The notes under the pieces are model-generated. The model made no database searches. It saw nothing but the letters and a program-made list of their open reading frames with translations, and was not told where the DNA came from. From Frankiales bacterium (GTDB lineage: Bacteria; Actinomycetota; Actinomycetes; S36-B12; CAIYMF01), in contig WGLY01000003.1 of assembly GCA_016125335.1 (NCBI GenBank), positions 1 through 64,000 of the forward strand: a stretch of DNA of 64,000 nucleotides, read 5' to 3'. How positions within the stretch are numbered: position 1 is the first letter of the stretch; every line of letters begins with the position of its first letter. A program made the translations under genes and the position numbers. Below are positions 48,256 through 56,993 of the stretch, in pieces.

Positions 48256-50339
48256 GACCGGGCGGTCCAGCGCACGTGGTCGCCCTCGGCGACCGCGTGC
48301 CACGTCCCGGGGGCGCAGGCCGCGAGCGGCACCACCACGAGGTTCTCGAGCGCGCGCCGCACCGGGCGGGCCCCGTAGGCGGGGTCGAACCCCGCGCGGG
48401 CGACGAGGTCGAGCACCGAGCGGTCGTAGGTGAGCGTGTAGCCGCGCGCCGCCATGCGGCCCACGACGACGTCGTCGAGCATCCGCCGCGCGATCTCGGT
48501 GACCGCCTCGACCGACAGCGGCCGGAACACGCACACGTCGTCGAGCCGGTTGACCAGCTCCGGCGCCATCCGCTCCTTGACCGCCGCGAGCACCGCGGCC
48601 GAGTCGGTGGCGGCGTCGACGGTCGAGCCGGCGGTGCGACCCTCGAACACCCGCGCCCCGATGTTGGTCGTGAGCACCACGACGACGTGCCGGAAGTCGG
48701 CGGTGCGGCCCAGGCCGTCGGAGAGACGTCCGGCGTCGAACACCTGCAGGAAGGTGTTCCACACCACCGGGTCGGCCTTCTCGATCTCGTCGAGGAGCAG
48801 CACGCAGTCCGGGCGGGCCAGGATCTTGGTCGTCAGCCACGACGACGGCTCCGTGGACCCGACGTAGCCGGGCGGCGACCCGACCAGCTTGGCGACCGAC
48901 TGCGGCTCGGAGTACTCGCTCATGTCCAGCCGCACCAGGGCGTCCTCCGACCCGAGGGCCTCAGCGGCCACTGCCTGCGCCAGCGCGGTCTTGCCGGTGC
49001 CGGTGGGCCCGGCGAACAGGAACACGCCGTCCGGCCGCGTGGGGCGCACGTCGAGCTCCGCGCGGGTGATGGAGAGCCGGTGCACGACCCGGTCGAGGAC
49101 GTCGTCCTGGCCGACGATGCGCCGGGCCAGCCCGGTGCGCACGGCTGCGGCGTCGAACCGCGGCCGGACCACCGGCGGCACGACGTCCGCGACGTGCACC
49201 ACGAGGTCGCCGCGCACGACGGCGGCCGCCACCCCGCGGTCGAGCCGACGCACCGCCAGCGCGGGGTGCGAGTCGACGTCGCTCGGCAGCCGTGGCCCGG
49301 TGGCCGCCTCCACCACCCCGTCGTCGAGCACGACGTGCGCCGGGCCCGCCACCGCGGCGGCGTGGCGGGCCGCGATGGCGTGCACCTCGGCGTCGGTCAG
49401 CGGCACGAGGTCCACCTCGGTGCACTCGTCGACCAGCTCGGGCTCCGCGCCGCGCAGCGTCGGCAGGTAGGCGGCCGAGAGCACGAGCACCACGCGCCGG
49501 GTCGGGTGCTCGACCACGCCGCGCACGACGGCGAGCAGCGCGGAGTCGGCCCGGCCACCGCCGCTGCCGAGGCCGGCGAGCACCTCGAGGTCGTCGAGCA
49601 CCACGACCGCGCGCTCCCCGACGTCGACGAACAGCCCCTCCACCCGCTCGCCGGTGCGGGTCACGACGGCGTCGGACGCGCGCACCCGCACGACCGGGCG
49701 CCCGGCGAGCGGGCCGCGGTGGCCGGGGTCGGCGAGCCGGGCGGCCAGCAGCGCGGCCAGCGACGAGCGCCCGCTGCCCTCCGGACCGACCACGAGCGGG
49801 GTGCCGCCGGACTCGAGGGCCGTGAGGACGGCGTCCTCCACGGCGGGGCGGGCCACCAGCGCCGGGTCCGGCAGCGCCACCTCGGCGTACACCTCGCGCA
49901 CCGCGGTCAGCAGGCCCGGCGAGCCGGTGGGACCGGGCCCGGTCGCCGGCGCCGGCCCGGGGGCCGGCCGCGGGGGCGCCGGTGCCGCCGGAGCGGCGGG
50001 CGCGACGGCGTCCGCGGTGACCGAGCGCAGGATCGCGGCGAGCGCGGCCACCGGGTCTGACGCGGCCGCCGCGGCGGTGAGCGCCTCGGCGGTTCCCGGG
50101 CTGAGCACCGGCGACGTGTACGTGCGCTGCTGCTCCGAGAGCCGCATCGCGGCGGTCGTGACGAGCGACGGGCCGAGCACGGCCCGGCTCTGCGCCGGGA
50201 AGTCGCGGTCGAGGATGCGGACGAGGTGCCACGGGGTCACGTTCGCGTGGCCGAGCGCCACCGCCTCCGCGGTCGCACGGTCGAGGACCGCCGCGAGCGG
50301 GGGCGGCAGCACCGGTGGGGTCGGGGACGACGCGGTCAC
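48252..50339 (-). CDS. divergent Clp/Hsp100-type AAA+ ATPase
   Basis: 695 residues. A short Clp N-domain repeat (about 12-105) is followed by a Pro/Ala linker and two ATPase modules. The first (about 165-390) is degenerate: Walker A reads GPEGSGRS at 185-192 with Arg191 in place of Lys, Walker B is VVVLDDLE, and no coiled-coil M domain follows. The second is intact: GPTGTGKT at 444-451, VRLDMSEYSEPQSVAKLVGSPPGYVG (two blocks), LLLDEIEKA, and GFDPAYGARPVRRAL at the C-terminus. I see no IGF/LGF-type ClpP-binding loop after TTNIGARVFEG. Partner proteins are unknown. The GTG is supported by TACGGT 6 nt upstream. Confidence 0.85.
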   Translation of the reverse strand: MTASSPTPPVLPPPLAAVLDRATAEAVALGHANVTPWHLVRILDRDFPAQSRAVLGPSLVTTAAMRLSEQQRTYTSPVLSPGTAEALTAAAAASDPVAALAAILRSVTADAVAPAAPAAPAPPRPAPGPAPATGPGPTGSPGLLTAVREVYAEVALPDPALVARPAVEDAVLTALESGGTPLVVGPEGSGRSSLAALLAARLADPGHRGPLAGRPVVRVRASDAVVTRTGERVEGLFVDVGERAVVVLDDLEVLAGLGSGGGRADSALLAVVRGVVEHPTRRVVLVLSAAYLPTLRGAEPELVDECTEVDLVPLTDAEVHAIAARHAAAVAGPAHVVLDDGVVEAATGPRLPSDVDSHPALAVRRLDRGVAAAVVRGDLVVHVADVVPPVVRPRFDAAAVRTGLARRIVGQDDVLDRVVHRLSITRAELDVRPTRPDGVFLFAGPTGTGKTALAQAVAAEALGSEDALVRLDMSEYSEPQSVAKLVGSPPGYVGSTEPSSWLTTKILARPDCVLLLDEIEKADPVVWNTFLQVFDAGRLSDGLGRTADFRHVVVVLTTNIGARVFEGRTAGSTVDAATDSAAVLAAVKERMAPELVNRLDDVCVFRPLSVEAVTEIARRMLDDVVVGRMAARGYTLTYDRSVLDLVARAGFDPAYGARPVRRALENLVVVPLAACAPGTWHAVAEGDHVRWTARS

Positions 50340-50345
50340 GCGGGC

Positions 50346-50351
50346 ACCGTA
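50346..50351 (-). promoter_or_regulatory. -10 box of leaderless Clp-type gene
   Basis: TACGGT on the minus strand, 6 nt before the GTG at 50339; it decides between this start and longer in-frame options. Confidence 0.6.
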
Positions 50352-50489
50352 CCGACCCGGTCGGGCGCGGCGGCCCGGCGCAGCGCGGACGTCCCGGCCG
50401 AACGACGGAGGGCAGGTCCCCCGGGCGGTGCGCGCGACCGTCCGGCCGATCCCCTCAGGTCCGGCCACGGCCGACCCGATACCGGGTGC

Positions 50490-50714
50490 ATGACGCCGAA
50501 CTCGCCGGAGCCGATCGTGCGGGCCATGCTCGCCGCCGTGCACCGGCGCGACCACCGCCACGCGGCGGCGTGCTGCCACCCGCACAGCGTCGAGGTGGTG
50601 CACCTCGGCACCGCGTCGATCGCGGTGTGCCACGACTGCGTGTTCGAGTCCGGGTTCCACAACGTGCGCGACTGCGAGCGCGCCGCCGCCGACCACCGTC
50701 ACGCCACGGTCTGA
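50490..50714 (+). CDS. small Cys/His-rich protein
   Basis: 74 residues with clustered metal-ligand-like residues: HRRDHRHAAACCHPHS, CHDCVFESGFHNVRDC and DHRH at the end. Up to two zinc sites are possible. No family is recognised and there is no signal peptide or membrane segment. A weak -10-like GATACC lies 6 nt before the ATG. The dense but ordered Cys/His pattern and the lack of the usual Arg/Pro run make it more likely real than a shadow frame. Confidence 0.5.
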   Translation: MTPNSPEPIVRAMLAAVHRRDHRHAAACCHPHSVEVVHLGTASIAVCHDCVFESGFHNVRDCERAAADHRHATV

Positions 50715-50772
50715 CCCCGCCGGGCGCGGGTCCGCGCACGCGTGCCTGACGCATCCGGCCCCTCCGCGGCGC

Positions 50773-50778
50773 TAGCGT
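50773..50778 (+). promoter_or_regulatory. -10 box of leaderless DUF2510/DUF4333 gene
   Basis: TAGCGT, 6 nt before the GTG at 50785. Confidence 0.6.
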
Positions 50779-50784
50779 CACCAC

Positions 50785-51387
50785 GTGGACGACGCGCCGT
50801 CGGTGCCGGAGGGCTGGTACCCCGACCCGGCAGGTGCCGCGCCGCTGCGCTGGTGGGACGGTCGGGGCTGGACCGGCTCCACGTACGACCCCGCCGCGCC
50901 ACCCGTCGACGACGGCCCGTCGGACCCGGGCCCGGGCGCGTGGGAGGACCCCGAGGTGGCGGCGTGGAGCGGCGCCGAGCCGGGGCACTCGTTCACCTTC
51001 GCGCCGGTCGACCCCGAGCCCTACCCGGACCTGTTCGACGGCAGCGCCGGCCCGCCCTCGTCCGGGTCGCGCCGGGGCTCGCGCCGCGGGCTGCTGCTCA
51101 CCTCCGTCGGCCTCGTGCTGCTGCTGCTCGGTGCTCTCGTGGCCGTGGGGCTGCTGGTCACCGGCCGCGAGCGCACCCTGGACGTCGGGGCGATCGAGGC
51201 CGAGATCGGCAGCCGCCTGTCGGCCGATGCCGGCACCTCCGTCACGGTCACCTGCCCGGAGACCGTGCCCATCCAGGCGGGATCGGTCTTCACCTGCGAC
51301 GCGACCGCGAGCGACGGCTCGCACGTCGACGTCCTGGTGCAGCAGCGCGACGACGCCGGCAACGTGACCTGGCGCATCGGTGGCTGA
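50785..51387 (+). CDS. DUF2510-DUF4333 membrane protein
   Basis: 200 residues. The N-terminal DUF2510 motif (GWYPDPAGAAPLRWWDGRGWT) is followed by an acidic, Pro-rich linker, one membrane helix (LLTSVGLVLLLLGALVAVGLL) and an outside DUF4333 domain with two Cys (VTVTCPETVPIQ, VFTCDAT) ending in VTWRIGG. Both domains are actinobacterial and of unknown function; the topology suggests a cytoplasmic sensor part and an extracellular domain. It overlaps the next gene by 8 bp. Confidence 0.85.
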   Translation: MDDAPSVPEGWYPDPAGAAPLRWWDGRGWTGSTYDPAAPPVDDGPSDPGPGAWEDPEVAAWSGAEPGHSFTFAPVDPEPYPDLFDGSAGPPSSGSRRGSRRGLLLTSVGLVLLLLGALVAVGLLVTGRERTLDVGAIEAEIGSRLSADAGTSVTVTCPETVPIQAGSVFTCDATASDGSHVDVLVQQRDDAGNVTWRIGG

Positions 51388-52285
51388 GCGGCCCTCGCCC
51401 TCGGTGGCGGTGGTGCACCCGCACAGGGGCGGCGGCCTCGCGGCGGCCCGCATCGTGCTCGAGGGGGCGGCCCGGCGCGTGGGCCGACCGGCGCCCACCG
51501 TCGTGGCCACGACGCCGGCGAGCACCGGCGAGGAGCAGGCCCGCGCGGCCGTGGCGGAGGGCGCCGGCCTGGTCATCGCCTGGGGCGGCGACGGCACCGT
51601 CACGGCGGTGGCCTCGGGCCTGGCGGGCAGCGGCGTCCCGCTCGGCATCGTGCCTGCCGGCACCGGCAACCTGCTCTGCCGCAACCTCGGCATCCCGCTG
51701 TCGGTCGACCAGGCCGCCGGCGTGGCACTCGCGGGCGACGACCGGGCGGTCGACCTCCTCGAGGTCGGCCTCGGCGGCGAGGTGCGGCTGTGCACCGTGA
51801 TCGCCGGCATCGGCCTCGACGCGCGGCTGATCGACGCCGACGAGGACCTCAAGCGGGCCCTGGGCCCGACGGCCTACGTCGTGAACGCCGGGCGCGCCCT
51901 GCGTCAGCGCGCGATGCGGGTGGGCGTCGCGGTCGACGGCGGGGAGCCGCAGTGGTACTCCGCGCGCACCGTGCTCGTGGCCAACGTCGGCGGCCTCGTG
52001 GGCGGGCTCGACGTCGTGCCGGAGGCCGACGCCTCCGACGGCGCGCTGCACGTGGTGGTGCTGCCGCTCGTGCGTCCGGTCGACTGGGCCCGCACGGCCG
52101 GCCGGCTCGTGCTGCGCCGGGGCGGGCACGACACCTCGCGCGTGCACCTGCGCGGCAGCTCGGCCTGGGTCGTGACCGTGGGCGACCACCCGCGTCAGGT
52201 GGACGGCGACGTCGTGGCCCCCGGCCACGTGCTGCAGGCGCGGGTGCTGCCCGGGCGCCTCGTGGTGCGCGTGCCCCCGCGCTGA
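51380..52285 (+). CDS. diacylglycerol/sphingosine kinase-family lipid kinase
   Basis: 301 residues. The N-terminal catalytic fold has VIAWGGDGTV (the GGDGT nucleotide motif) and GIVPAGTGNLLCRNL; AGIGLDARLI and PEADASDGALHVVVL lie in the C-terminal beta domain. The family (YegS/DgkB-like) phosphorylates diacylglycerol or related lipids at the membrane. The GTG start lies inside the previous gene (8-bp overlap), so the two are coupled. The lipid substrate cannot be read from the sequence. Confidence 0.9.
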   Translation: MAERPSPSVAVVHPHRGGGLAAARIVLEGAARRVGRPAPTVVATTPASTGEEQARAAVAEGAGLVIAWGGDGTVTAVASGLAGSGVPLGIVPAGTGNLLCRNLGIPLSVDQAAGVALAGDDRAVDLLEVGLGGEVRLCTVIAGIGLDARLIDADEDLKRALGPTAYVVNAGRALRQRAMRVGVAVDGGEPQWYSARTVLVANVGGLVGGLDVVPEADASDGALHVVVLPLVRPVDWARTAGRLVLRRGGHDTSRVHLRGSSAWVVTVGDHPRQVDGDVVAPGHVLQARVLPGRLVVRVPPR

Positions 52286-52304
52286 GCACGCGGCGCCACC
52301 AGCG

Positions 52305-53309
52305 TCAGGCGGCGCGGCCCTTGAGCGCGGAGTGCGCGAGCCACTGGGTCCACGGCATGTTGAAAGGCGCGCCCGGCCCGTTCCAGAACTCCATGGGACG
52401 ACCGGTGCCCGTGGTGACGACGGCGTCACCGGTGACGGTGTTGTCGAAGAACCACTTCGCGTCGGCCGTGGTGAGGTTGGTGCAGCCGTGCGAGCCGTTC
52501 CACCTGCCGATGCGCGCGGTGGCCCACGGCGCCCCGTGGACGAACTCGCCCGTCGGCGTGATCCGCGTGGCGTACGGGGCGATCACGTCGTACTGGTCGT
52601 GCGGGTCGGTGATGCCGGCGGTGACGCTGGTCATGTGGCGGGAGACGTACTTCTCCATCACCGCCTTGATGCCCGAGCGCGTCTCGTAGCCGGGCTTGCC
52701 CAGCGAGACGCCGAACACCTTGACCACCTTGCCGTCGACGCGCACGACCATGCGGTCGGTGACGCCGTTGATGGTGGCGACCAGCGAGCGCGGCGTCCGC
52801 ATCGTGTAGGGGCGGGTGGTGCTGCGCGAGCCGACGTAGCGGGCGCTCGAGGTGCGGTCGAGCTCCACCCCGTGCAGGTCGAGCCGCACCTCGATGCGCG
52901 CGTGGCCCGGCCACAGGTTCTCCTGCCGGAACACCGCCGTGCGCGAGTCGCGCCACGACCAGGCTCCGCGCGACCTGCGCCCGTTGATGTAGACGGCCAT
53001 GTGCGACTCGGCCGCGGCCCGGAACCGCACCGCGCGGCTGAACCGGGCGTAGATGGGCGAGGCCACGCCCACGACCGAGCCGCTGCGCGGGGTGACGGTG
53101 ACCGTGACGCCGTGGGCCGGGGGCGGCGGCGGGGCCGGAGGCGTGTGCCGCCCGGGGACGGGCGCGGGACCGCTCGGGGCCGGCGCCGAGGACGCGGAGC
53201 CGGCCGACGCCGGCACCGCGGACACCACCGAGGCGAGGGCGAGCAGGGCGACCGCGACGGCGCCGGCGCGCACGGGTCGCAGGCGCGCACCTCGGACGGC
53301 GACGCTCAT
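52305..53309 (-). CDS. L,D-transpeptidase with Ig-like domain (LdtMt2-like)
   Basis: 334 residues. The signal peptide is cut near ASA at 34-36, a Pro-rich linker follows, then an Ig-like domain (about 67-165) and the YkuD catalytic domain (170-300). His258 (EFVHGA) and the SHGCTN motif with Cys276 form the active site. These enzymes make 3-3 crosslinks in peptidoglycan, resist most penicillins and are inhibited by carbapenems. The ATG at 53309 follows a G-rich ribosome site. A second, different L,D-transpeptidase gene lies 66 nt upstream on the same strand. Confidence 0.93.
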   Translation of the reverse strand: MSVAVRGARLRPVRAGAVAVALLALASVVSAVPASAGSASSAPAPSGPAPVPGRHTPPAPPPPPAHGVTVTVTPRSGSVVGVASPIYARFSRAVRFRAAAESHMAVYINGRRSRGAWSWRDSRTAVFRQENLWPGHARIEVRLDLHGVELDRTSSARYVGSRSTTRPYTMRTPRSLVATINGVTDRMVVRVDGKVVKVFGVSLGKPGYETRSGIKAVMEKYVSRHMTSVTAGITDPHDQYDVIAPYATRITPTGEFVHGAPWATARIGRWNGSHGCTNLTTADAKWFFDNTVTGDAVVTTGTGRPMEFWNGPGAPFNMPWTQWLAHSALKGRAA

Positions 53310-53375
53310 GGCTGGTCCCCCCGGACGGGTCGTGGCGGCGCGCCGGTGGGCCGCGCTCCCCCGCACTGTACGACG

Positions 53376-54524
53376 TCAGGCCAGCACGACGACCGTGTCG
53401 CCGATGCGTACCCACGAATAGAGGAACTCCGCGTCGACGCGCCGCTGCCGCACGCAGCCGCCGGCGCCGATCGCCTGGCCGAGCTGGTTCTCGCCCTGGA
53501 TCGGCACGCCGGCGTAGGTGCGCGGGATGGTGTGGAACCCGATCCGGGCCCCGGTGACGCCGTAGGCGAAGCGCACCATGAGGTCGAAGCGCAGCTTCTC
53601 GCCGGGGTTCACGGCCGTCCGCGACATCGAGTACACGTGGTAGACGGCCGGCCGGGGGCGGCCGATCCGGCCGGTCACCGGGTAGTCGCGCACCACCGCG
53701 CCGTGCGCGTCCACGATCCACACGTGCGCGGAGCGCTCGGCGTACACGATGCGACGGCCCGTCCCGCTGCCCGAGGGCAGGCGCCGGGTGGGGCGGTAGG
53801 CCGGGGGCGGCCGGTGCCGTGCGGTCGTGAGGCGCGCCGAGCCGGGGCGGGGCGGGAGCGGGTCCGGGACGAGCGCCGCCGCCGCCCGCGTCGTCGGGGC
53901 CGGCCGCGCCACGGGGGCGCTGCTGGCGGCGGCGCTCGGCACGACCGGGCGGCTCGACGCGGGCGCCGTGGCCGACGCCGGGCCGGCCGTCGGCCGCACG
54001 GCCGTCGGGGACGCGGCGGGCGCCACGCCGGCGAACGGGCTCGTCGGACCGCCGAGCAGCGCGGTCACGGCCGAGGGTCGCGGACGAGGGGTCGCGGTGG
54101 CGGGGGCGGTGCCGGCAGGAGCCGGGGTGCGGGTCGCCGGGGGCGCCGACGCGGTGCCGCCCGTGAGGGGCACCTGCGGGGCCGGGTGCGAGGAGTGCGC
54201 GGCGGGCGGTGCCGCGGGGCCGACGGGCGTGCCGGTGAGCCGGCCCGACGTGGCGGACCCCGCCTCGACCGGGGGGCGGGCCGAGGGCGCCGCCGCGGCC
54301 TGGGGCCGGGCGTCCTGCGCGGTGCCGGCGTCGGCCGGGCCGGGCACGACCAGGCCGCACACCAGGCCGGCGACCACCGCGAGCACGGCCAGCAGACCGG
54401 GCGAGCGCCGGAACGGCGCGGGCTCGCGCTCGTCGGCGAGCGGGCCGGCCGCAGCCGCGGGCTCGCCGAGGTCGGCCAGGCTGTCGGGGTCGTGGGGGTA
54501 CGGCGCACGGGCGTCGACGGGCAC
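53376..54524 (-). CDS. membrane-anchored L,D-transpeptidase with atypical active site
   Basis: 382 residues: about 40 cytoplasmic residues, one membrane helix (PGLLAVLAVVAGLVCGLVV), about 170 residues of Ala/Pro/Thr/Ser-rich wall-spanning linker, and a C-terminal YkuD domain. The active-site His is in ARIGFHTIP, but the usual SHGC is replaced by AGGCVRQ with Cys357. The GQAIGAGGCVRQ pattern occurs in other actinobacterial Ldt-like proteins, so it may be an active subclass. The GTG at 54524 follows GGGAGA; longer starts give no conserved sequence. Confidence 0.85.
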   Translation of the reverse strand: MPVDARAPYPHDPDSLADLGEPAAAAGPLADEREPAPFRRSPGLLAVLAVVAGLVCGLVVPGPADAGTAQDARPQAAAAPSARPPVEAGSATSGRLTGTPVGPAAPPAAHSSHPAPQVPLTGGTASAPPATRTPAPAGTAPATATPRPRPSAVTALLGGPTSPFAGVAPAASPTAVRPTAGPASATAPASSRPVVPSAAASSAPVARPAPTTRAAAALVPDPLPPRPGSARLTTARHRPPPAYRPTRRLPSGSGTGRRIVYAERSAHVWIVDAHGAVVRDYPVTGRIGRPRPAVYHVYSMSRTAVNPGEKLRFDLMVRFAYGVTGARIGFHTIPRTYAGVPIQGENQLGQAIGAGGCVRQRRVDAEFLYSWVRIGDTVVVLA

Positions 54525-54828
54525 GGTGTCTCCCAGGCACGCAGGCAAGGACCCCCGGACGGGGGCCCGTGCCGACCGCTTCCCCGCAGCCGCTGGCTGC
54601 CGCTCGACCCGTCCAGGGTGCCGCAGCGCGGCCGCGACGTCGCGCGACACGCCGCCCGCTCCCTGCCGACCGGCGTCGTCCCGCTCGAACGCCCGTCCCC
54701 TGCGCGGGTCCCGTCGTCCGGGCGGCGGGGGGCGTGACCGGGGTCACGCGGGCGCGGCCCCCCGGGCGACGGAATACCGGGAACGGGAGATTGTTGAACG
54801 GTCAACGACTTCTCCCGAGGAGTGAGAG
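54525..54828. other. divergent intergenic region
   Basis: 304 bases between the minus-strand L,D-transpeptidase and the plus-strand nitroreductase. No coding frame is convincing. It holds the ribosome sites of both genes and an imperfect palindrome next to the nitroreductase start. Confidence 0.5.
54793..54806 (+). promoter_or_regulatory. possible operator before the nitroreductase gene
   Basis: GTTGAACGGTCAAC: 5-bp arms GTTGA/TCAAC around ACGG, 22 nt before the ATG at 54829. Short TTGA-TCAA palindromes are typical of MarR/HxlR-type repressor sites, which often control such oxidoreductases. No regulator gene is adjacent. Confidence 0.35.
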
Positions 54829-55443
54829 ATGACCACCAGCACCACCCGCACCGCCCCGACCGCCGCCGACCTGCACCCGCTGCTCGCCCAGCGCTGGAGC
54901 CCGCGCGCGTTCGACCCGACCCCGGTCCCCGACGCGGACGTGACCGCGCTGCTCGAGGCCGCCCGCTGGGCGCCGAGCGCGAACAACTACCAGCCGTGGC
55001 GCTTCCTGGTCGGCCGCAACGGCCACGACGGCGCCGACGCGACGTACAAGGGCCTGTTCGACGCCCTCGCCGAGTTCAACCAGGTGTGGGCCTCCGCGGC
55101 CCCGGTGCTCGTCGCCGGCCTGGTGGAGGTCGAGCACGAGGACGGCTCCCCGCGCGACATCGGGCCCTACGAGCTCGGCCTCGCCGTCGGCCAGCTCACC
55201 GTCGAGGCGGCCTCGCGCGGCCTCGTCGTGCACCAGATGGGCGGGTTCGACGCCGCCCGCATCGCCGAGACCTTCGGCGTCCCGCCGCAGTACCGCGCGG
55301 TCGTCGTCCTGGCCGTCGGCCGCCTCGGCGACCCGGAGTCGCTGCCGGCCTGGGCCGCCGAGCGCGAGGTGGCACCGCGCGAGCGCCGGCCGCTGAGCGA
55401 GATCGCGTTCGCCGACGTGTTCGGCGCCCCGGCCGCCCTCTGA
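54829..55443 (+). CDS. nitroreductase family protein
   Basis: 204 residues. The FMN-binding motif QRWSPRAFDP near residues 21-30, then AARWAPSANNYQPWRF, typical of small NAD(P)H-dependent flavin oxidoreductases, and GLVVHQMGGFD in the second half. These enzymes reduce nitro compounds, quinones or malonic semialdehyde; the substrate here is unknown. GAGGAG precedes the ATG by 7 nt. A long hairpin terminator separates it from the convergent aldehyde dehydrogenase. Confidence 0.9.
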   Translation: MTTSTTRTAPTAADLHPLLAQRWSPRAFDPTPVPDADVTALLEAARWAPSANNYQPWRFLVGRNGHDGADATYKGLFDALAEFNQVWASAAPVLVAGLVEVEHEDGSPRDIGPYELGLAVGQLTVEAASRGLVVHQMGGFDAARIAETFGVPPQYRAVVVLAVGRLGDPESLPAWAAEREVAPRERRPLSEIAFADVFGAPAAL

Positions 55444-55468
55444 CCGACCCCGGCCCGCACGTCACTGT

Positions 55469-55507
55469 CGGAACGGTCGCCTCCCGCGCTGGGAGGCGAC
55501 CGTTCCG
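55469..55507. terminator. bidirectional terminator between convergent genes
   Basis: CGGAACGGTCGCCTCCC pairs over 17 bp with its complement (5-nt loop), and after a 3-nt internal loop GTCAC/GTGAC continues the stem on both sides (55461-55515). It serves the nitroreductase (stop 55443) and the aldehyde dehydrogenase (stop 55524). Confidence 0.85.
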
Positions 55508-55523
55508 CACGTGACATCGGGTG

Positions 55524-56981
55524 TCAGCCGTTGAGGATGACCAGGCGCTCCTCGGTCATCTCGCGGACCGACCAGGCCGGCCCCTCACGGGTGTTGCCGG
55601 AGTCGCGCAGGCCGCCGTACGGCTGCTGGTCGGCCCGCCACGTGGGCACCTCGTTGATGAGCACACCGCCGAAGTCCAGCGTGCGCGCGGCCTGCAGGGC
55701 CTTGGTGACGTCCGCGGTGAACAGGCCGGCCTGCAGCCCGTAGCGCGTGTCGTTGGCCATGCGCAGGGCGTCGGCGAAGTCGTCGTAGCGGGTCACCGCG
55801 ACGACCGGGCCGAACACCTCCTGCGAGCACACCTTCATCTCCGGCGTCGCGTCGACCACCAGCGTCGGCCGCAGCACGCCGTCCTCGCCGACGACGCCGC
55901 CCGAGGCCACGCGGGCGCCCTCGTCGGCGGCCTCGTGGATCCAGCCGGCCACGCGGTCGCGCTCGCCGGTCGAGATGAGCGCCGAGACATCGGTGGCCTC
56001 GTCGAGCGGGTCGCCCACGACGATCGAGTCGACCGCCTCGGTGAGCGCGGCGACGACGTCGTCGGCGATCGAGGAGTGGACGAACAGCCGCTGGGTCGAG
56101 ATGCACGACTGGCCGGCGTGGCTGAACCCGGCGACCTTGACCTTGGCGACGGCGGTGCGCCAGTCGGCGTCGCCCTCGAGGATGAGCGGCGCGTTGTTGC
56201 CCAGCTCGAGCCCGACGCGCTTGCGCGGGGCGCGGGCCCGGATGCCCCAGCCCACCTCGGGCGAGCCGGTGAAGGTGATGAGCGCGATGTCGTCGTGGTC
56301 GACGAGCGCGTTGCCCACCACCGACCCGCCGCCGGTGACGACGTGCAGGTAGTCGTGCGGGAGCCCGGCCTCGAAGAGCAGCCGGGCCAGCAGGATCGCC
56401 GAGAACGGTGTCTGGCTCGCGGGCTTGAGCACCACCGGGCAGCCCGCGGCGATCGCCGGCCCGAGCTTGTGCGCCACCAGGTTGAGCGGGAAGTTGAAAG
56501 GCGAGATCGCCCCGACGACGCCCACCGGGACGCGGAGCACGAACCCGAGCTTGCCCTCGCCCGACGGGGCCGCCTCCAGCGGCACCACCTCGCCGGCCAG
56601 CGTGCGCGCGACGGCCGCGCTGAACTGCAGCGTGCTCACGGCGCGCTGGGCCTCGGCGCGGGCCGTGCGGATCGGCTTGGCGGCCTCGAGCGCGATGCAC
56701 CGCGCGAAGTCCTCCTGCCGCTCGACGAGCAGGGCGGCGGCCTTGTCGAGGATCTCGGCGCGCTTCCACTGCGGCAGCGGGCGCTCGTGCAGCGCCTGCT
56801 TGGCCGCGGCGACGGCACGGTCGACGTCCGCGGCGGTCAGCGCCGGGATCGAGCCGAGCAGCGTGCCGTCGTAGGGGGCGCGCACCTCGGTGGAGGCCGA
56901 GCCGGCCACGAGCTCGCCGTCGATCGGCACGGGGGTGACGGTGTCCGGCTCGATGCCGGGGATTCCGGGAGTCGTCGTCAT
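55524..56981 (-). CDS. NAD(P)-dependent aldehyde dehydrogenase
   Basis: 485 residues of the ALDH superfamily. It has GAISPFNFPLNL, FTGSPEVGWGI (cofactor), the general base Glu259 in LELGNN and the catalytic Cys293 in AGQSCIS, with the EVFGPVVAV motif later. The pattern is nearest to non-phosphorylating, short-aldehyde enzymes (lactaldehyde, sulfoacetaldehyde, phosphonoacetaldehyde types), but the substrate is not deducible. The ATG has TAGGGT 6 nt upstream (leaderless). It is transcribed divergently from the sulfur operon. Confidence 0.9.
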   Translation of the reverse strand: MTTTPGIPGIEPDTVTPVPIDGELVAGSASTEVRAPYDGTLLGSIPALTAADVDRAVAAAKQALHERPLPQWKRAEILDKAAALLVERQEDFARCIALEAAKPIRTARAEAQRAVSTLQFSAAVARTLAGEVVPLEAAPSGEGKLGFVLRVPVGVVGAISPFNFPLNLVAHKLGPAIAAGCPVVLKPASQTPFSAILLARLLFEAGLPHDYLHVVTGGGSVVGNALVDHDDIALITFTGSPEVGWGIRARAPRKRVGLELGNNAPLILEGDADWRTAVAKVKVAGFSHAGQSCISTQRLFVHSSIADDVVAALTEAVDSIVVGDPLDEATDVSALISTGERDRVAGWIHEAADEGARVASGGVVGEDGVLRPTLVVDATPEMKVCSQEVFGPVVAVTRYDDFADALRMANDTRYGLQAGLFTADVTKALQAARTLDFGGVLINEVPTWRADQQPYGGLRDSGNTREGPAWSVREMTEERLVILNG

Positions 56982-56987
56982 GGCCCG

Positions 56988-56993
56988 ACCCTA
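56988..56993 (-). promoter_or_regulatory. -10 box of leaderless aldehyde dehydrogenase gene
   Basis: TAGGGT on the minus strand, 6 nt before the ATG at 56981. Confidence 0.6.
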
